DNA of 9,383 bases from the NCBI GenBank assembly GCA_023259575.1, contig JALRHN010000081.1, positions 1 to 9,383 on the forward strand. Direction: 5' to 3'. The notes under the pieces are model-generated. The model did no database searches and was not told the DNA's origin. It was given only the letters and a program-made list of their open reading frames with translations. Made by a program: the position numbers and the translations under genes. Positions 6,626 to 9,383 of this stretch are shown piece after piece. This stretch comes from Candidatus Kapaibacterium sp. (GTDB lineage Bacteria; Bacteroidota; Ignavibacteria; Kapaibacteriales; UBA961). Numbering within the stretch: position 1 is the stretch's first letter; each line of letters starts with the position of its first letter.

Positions 6626-6656
6626 CAAAAATAAAGAAACTTACACTACTATCAAA
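6626..6656 (-). promoter_or_regulatory. rplS promoter, Bacteroidota type
   Basis: On the minus strand, TTTG (6656-6653), exactly 19 bases, then TATTTTTG (6633-6626) match the Bacteroidota consensus TTTG-N19-TAnnTTTG without mismatch. Transcription would start near 6619, giving a leader of about 33 nt that carries the AGGAG site. This is the best promoter in the window and the strongest phylum clue. Confidence 0.72.
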
Positions 6657-6737
6657 GAAAAAGATTCGATCTATTTTATAAAATTTCGACAAAATAATTG
6701 CTTTTGATAAATAATATGAAAAATATACTTGATTTAG

Positions 6738-6769
6738 TTTCATAAGCTCACATTTCTATGTTAATTTTG
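6738..6769 (+). promoter_or_regulatory. Possible ald promoter
   Basis: TAATTTTG (6762-6769) matches the TAnnTTTG box; TTTC at 6738-6741, 20 bases before it, is a poor -33 element. A start near 6776 would leave a 5' leader of about 63 nt. Support is moderate to weak because the region is AT-rich. Confidence 0.35.
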
Positions 6770-6827
6770 TACTTTAATTTTAAATGAATTGAAATACAGT
6801 TCATCACCATTTTTCTAGATTAGACGC

Positions 6828-6832
6828 AGGAG
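6828..6832 (+). promoter_or_regulatory. ald ribosome binding site
   Basis: AGGAG lies six bases before the ald ATG, the same spacing as rplS, and fixes the start at 6839. It suggests strong translation. Confidence 0.85.
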
Positions 6833-6838
6833 TTAATC

Positions 6839-7945
6839 ATGATTATCGGCGTTCCCCGCGAAATCAAGCCGAATGAAAACCGTATTGCACTTACACCAGG
6901 CGGTGCAGAATTACTTTGTCATAATGGCCATACAGTAATTATTGAGCAAAATGCTGGTATAGGTAGTGGTTTTCCTGACGAATTATATATTAAAGCTGGC
7001 GCAACAATGATTCCTACTGCAGCAGAAGTTTTTGCTAAAGCAGATATGATCATGAAAGTAAAAGAGCCAATCGCTCAAGAATATAGTTTGATTAGAGAAG
7101 GACAAGTTCTGTTCACATATTTTCATTTTGCTGCTTCTAGACAATTAACTGAAGCAATGATGAAAGCTAAAGCTGTGTGTATTGCATATGAAACAGTTAT
7201 GAAGTCTGATAATTCTTTACCATTACTTATTCCAATGAGTGAAGTTGCAGGTAGAATGGCACCTCAAGAAGGAGCCAAATATCTTGAGCGTACAATGGGT
7301 GGAAGAGGTGTGCTTCTTGGAGGAGTTCCTGGTACTGAGCCTGCGAATGTATTAGTGTTAGGAGGCGGAATTGTTGGAACAAATGCTGCAAAAATCGCTG
7401 CTGGATTTGGAGCCAAAGTAACTATTATGGATAACAATCTTTATCGCTTACGTTATCTAGATGATGTTATGCCTAAAAATGTAATGACTGTTATGTCTAC
7501 TCCTGATAATATTCGACGTCATGCACAAGCAGCTGATTTAGTTATTGGCGCTGTTTTAATTGCTGGAGCAAAAGCTCCTCATCTTATTACCAGAGAAATG
7601 CTTCCTACAATGAAGCCAGGTTCTGTAGTTGTTGATGTATCTGTAGATCAAGGTGGTTGTATCGAAACATGTAAACCAACAACCCACGAAGACCCAACAT
7701 ATATTATCGATGGTGTTGTGCACTATTGTGTTGCAAATATGCCTGGGGCAGTTCCTTTTACTTCAACTATTGCACTAACAAATGCAACGTTGCCATATGC
7801 TGTTCAATTAGCTAATAAAGGCTGGAAAAATGCAGTAAAAGATAATCAAGAGTTATATCATGGTGTCAATATGGTTGATGGTGCAATTGTTTACAAAGCA
7901 GTAGCAGATGCATTTGATTTACCTTATTCAGAATTTAATGTATAA
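6839..7945 (+). CDS. ald: Alanine dehydrogenase
   Basis: Ald reversibly deaminates L-alanine to pyruvate and ammonia with NAD in the cytoplasm. At 368 residues it has the family length. The residues known to act in the Mycobacterium tuberculosis enzyme appear at the same numbers: Arg15 (in NENRIAL), Lys75 (KVKEP), His96 (YFHFA) and Asp270 (VSVDQGG). The NAD-binding Rossmann fold shows VLVLGGGIVG (171-180) and the acidic Asp198 at the end of the second strand, favouring NAD over NADP. The start MIIGVPREIKPNENR is characteristic, and AGGAG lies six bases upstream. It is divergent from rplS with a 252-base gap holding both promoters. A strong terminator begins about 29 bases after the stop, so ald is probably monocistronic. 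It may assimilate ammonia or use alanine; the direction cannot be read from sequence. Confidence 0.98.
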   Translation: MIIGVPREIKPNENRIALTPGGAELLCHNGHTVIIEQNAGIGSGFPDELYIKAGATMIPTAAEVFAKADMIMKVKEPIAQEYSLIREGQVLFTYFHFAASRQLTEAMMKAKAVCIAYETVMKSDNSLPLLIPMSEVAGRMAPQEGAKYLERTMGGRGVLLGGVPGTEPANVLVLGGGIVGTNAAKIAAGFGAKVTIMDNNLYRLRYLDDVMPKNVMTVMSTPDNIRRHAQAADLVIGAVLIAGAKAPHLITREMLPTMKPGSVVVDVSVDQGGCIETCKPTTHEDPTYIIDGVVHYCVANMPGAVPFTSTIALTNATLPYAVQLANKGWKNAVKDNQELYHGVNMVDGAIVYKAVADAFDLPYSEFNV

Positions 7946-7973
7946 TCTCAGTTTTTAAGAACTTATTGTTTCT

Positions 7974-8006
7974 GAAGGGTGTTTGCCTATGCAATCACCC
8001 TTTTTT
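7974..8006 (+). terminator. Intrinsic terminator of ald, overlapping the next gene's possible start
   Basis: AAGGGTG (7975-7981) pairs with CACCCTT (7996-8002). After one T-T mismatch, TTGC (7983-7986) would pair with GCAA; with T83-A94, T84-A93, G85-C92 and C86-G91 this gives 11 pairs around loop CTAT (7987-7990). Six T follow at 8001-8006. The ATG at 7989-7991 begins within the loop, and the only Shine-Dalgarno-like bases (GAAGGG) form the 5' arm. Confidence 0.85.
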
Positions 8007-9383
8007 GTTAAATCTATGTCACTTTGTTCAATTCCATTAGATCAACCAATTCCTGATATTTCCATCTATGATCCTTATAGAAATTCTCATCCATTAACAG
8101 TTAAGAATTTTGAAAAGATGGATAAAGGAACATATTGGTTTCATAGGCTTATCTCACTTGATGAGTCTTGGATTCATATAAATACTCCTCTAAAAAATAA
8201 TTGCATTAGCAGATCTGAATCAGATTCTAATATAATCGCTGAATATGATATTGTATATGGTGGTGGTGGACTCGCAGTAATTCATGCAGCAATGATGAGC
8301 AAAGTATATGGTAAAAAAGTATGTGTTTTTGACAAATATGCTGTTGGGATAACCCATAGGGACTGGAATATCAGTATTCCTGAACTTTTGGTTTTAAAAG
8401 AATGCGGACTTTTTTCTCAAGAGCAGCTTGATAGTTTTATTGCTTGTAAATACTCAGGCGGATTTGTCAAATTCTTTGAAGATGATCCACAATCTGCAAA
8501 GCCTCCTCTTTGGTTAGAAAATGTTCTTGATACTGCATTAGATGCAAATTTACTTTTAGATGCTGCCAAAAATATAATTCTTGAACATGGTGGTACAATT
8601 ATAGAACAAGCTCATTTTAAGAAAGTAATCACAACTGGAACATATGCTTTAATACATATTGATACACCTCATTCAAACATAGTTTTGTCAGCAAAGGTAT
8701 TTGCTGATGCTATGGGATCATTTTCTCCTATAGCCAGAAGTTTAAACAAGCATCCATTTACTCACTGTTGCCCAACAGTTGGCACAATTTCATCTGGATT
8801 TAAAGAAGGCAAAAACAGCGATGAAATTGATTTTTCAGTTGGTGAAATTTTAGTAACAAATGAACACCAATTACCAGATGGAAGGCAATTAATATGGGAA
8901 GGTTTTCCTAGCTCTCAGAATCGATTTGTAACGTATTTGTTCTTTTATGATGCCATACAATCACCATCAGATAAGTCGCTCATCAATCTTTATGAGTTAT
9001 TTTTTGAGAAATTATTTACATATAAAAAGCCGGGTGAGAATTTTGATATTGGCAGACCACTTTTTGGGATAATCCCCTCTTTTAGTCATCGTTCTACAAA
9101 AAATAAGCGCATTACTGCAGATGATAATATAATTTCAATTGGAGATGCTGCTGCATTAAGTTCTCCACTTTCATATTGTGGTTTTGGCAGCTTTGTTAGA
9201 AATTTGCCTAAAACAAGTAATATGCTTTTTCGAGCATTAGAAGCAAATACCTTGAAAAAGAAAGACCTATTAAAAATAAATGCCTTTGAACCTAGAGTAG
9301 CCATTATGTCCAACTTTGCTTCATTTTTGCAAGGAAAACCTCATCAAAGTGCTTATACAGTGAATAAGACGATGAATATGTTT
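7989..9383 (+). CDS. CruA/CruP-family FAD-dependent lycopene cyclase-like protein (3' end missing)
   Basis: An open frame of 465 codons runs from ATG 7989 to the right edge without a stop; a second ATG at 8016 would give 456 codons. An N-terminal region of about 85 residues precedes a Rossmann FAD-binding motif YDIVYGGGGLA (86-96), where Ala takes the place of the usual third Gly, ending in the acidic VFDK (113-116). Next comes DWNIS followed by PELLVLKECGL (125-141), a signature I associate with CruA and CruP. FADAMGSFSPIAR lies mid-protein, and GDAAALSSPLS with CGFGSFVRNL (385-406) matches the second FAD motif of this family. CruA makes gamma-carotene from lycopene in green sulfur bacteria and some cyanobacteria; CruP is a related protein involved in carotenoid or oxidative-stress biology. 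The family is usually 600 or more residues, so perhaps a quarter is cut off. It lies 43 bases after ald, across a terminator. Family assignment is firm; cyclase activity is inferred. Confidence 0.82.
   Translation, partial: MQSPFFVKSMSLCSIPLDQPIPDISIYDPYRNSHPLTVKNFEKMDKGTYWFHRLISLDESWIHINTPLKNNCISRSESDSNIIAEYDIVYGGGGLAVIHAAMMSKVYGKKVCVFDKYAVGITHRDWNISIPELLVLKECGLFSQEQLDSFIACKYSGGFVKFFEDDPQSAKPPLWLENVLDTALDANLLLDAAKNIILEHGGTIIEQAHFKKVITTGTYALIHIDTPHSNIVLSAKVFADAMGSFSPIARSLNKHPFTHCCPTVGTISSGFKEGKNSDEIDFSVGEILVTNEHQLPDGRQLIWEGFPSSQNRFVTYLFFYDAIQSPSDKSLINLYELFFEKLFTYKKPGENFDIGRPLFGIIPSFSHRSTKNKRITADDNIISIGDAAALSSPLSYCGFGSFVRNLPKTSNMLFRALEANTLKKKDLLKINAFEPRVAIMSNFASFLQGKPHQSAYTVNKTMNMF

Noticed and set aside
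9086..9313. Minus-strand frame of 75 codons at the right end
   Set aside because: It lies opposite the conserved second FAD region of the CruA/CruP-like gene and is a shadow of it.

Overview
The window is AT-rich, gene-dense chromosomal sequence from a bacterium, most likely of the Bacteroidota/Chlorobiota (FCB) group. This rests on inference from several signals. Candidate promoters match the Bacteroidota housekeeping pattern TTTG-N19-21-TAnnTTTG (perfect upstream of rplS, near-perfect in the ispG-purM gap). Several genes lack a Shine-Dalgarno sequence. The rhomboid protease carries a C-terminal extension of a kind common in this group. The last gene belongs to the CruA/CruP lycopene cyclase family known from green sulfur bacteria and cyanobacteria. 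No phage, transposon, CRISPR, tRNA or rRNA is visible.

Layout: at the left edge, on the minus strand, is the N-terminal part of an SbtA-type sodium-dependent bicarbonate permease (1-291). It is preceded six bases upstream by a small two-helix membrane ORF (298-477). A CbbR/RbcR-like LysR regulator (584-1507) is divergent from this pair. Two inverted copies of a 12-bp palindromic element lie in and beside the control region. Next on the plus strand come pgk (1632-2819), a rhomboid protease 18 bases later (2838-3764), and ispG (3838-4953). The ispG-purM gap holds a promoter-like sequence, three hairpins in tandem and a strong intrinsic terminator, together a candidate small RNA of about 76 nt. 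On the minus strand are rplS (6586-6206), its terminator, and purM (6110-5118). Divergent from rplS is alanine dehydrogenase ald (6839-7945), followed by a strong terminator hairpin. Finally there is a long open frame (7989 to the right edge, no stop in the window) encoding an FAD-dependent CruA/CruP-like protein.

Function: most genes are core metabolism (glycolysis, MEP isoprenoid pathway, purine synthesis, translation, alanine/pyruvate exchange). Two themes are accessory. One is inorganic-carbon uptake, with SbtA-like permease plus LysR regulator. The other is isoprenoid/carotenoid chemistry, with ispG making precursor and the CruA/CruP-like flavoprotein possibly acting on carotenoid ends. 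The most unusual points are the candidate sRNA, the unrecognised small membrane ORF next to sbtA with its inverted 12-mers, and the ald terminator whose loop holds the first possible start codon of the CruA/CruP-like gene.
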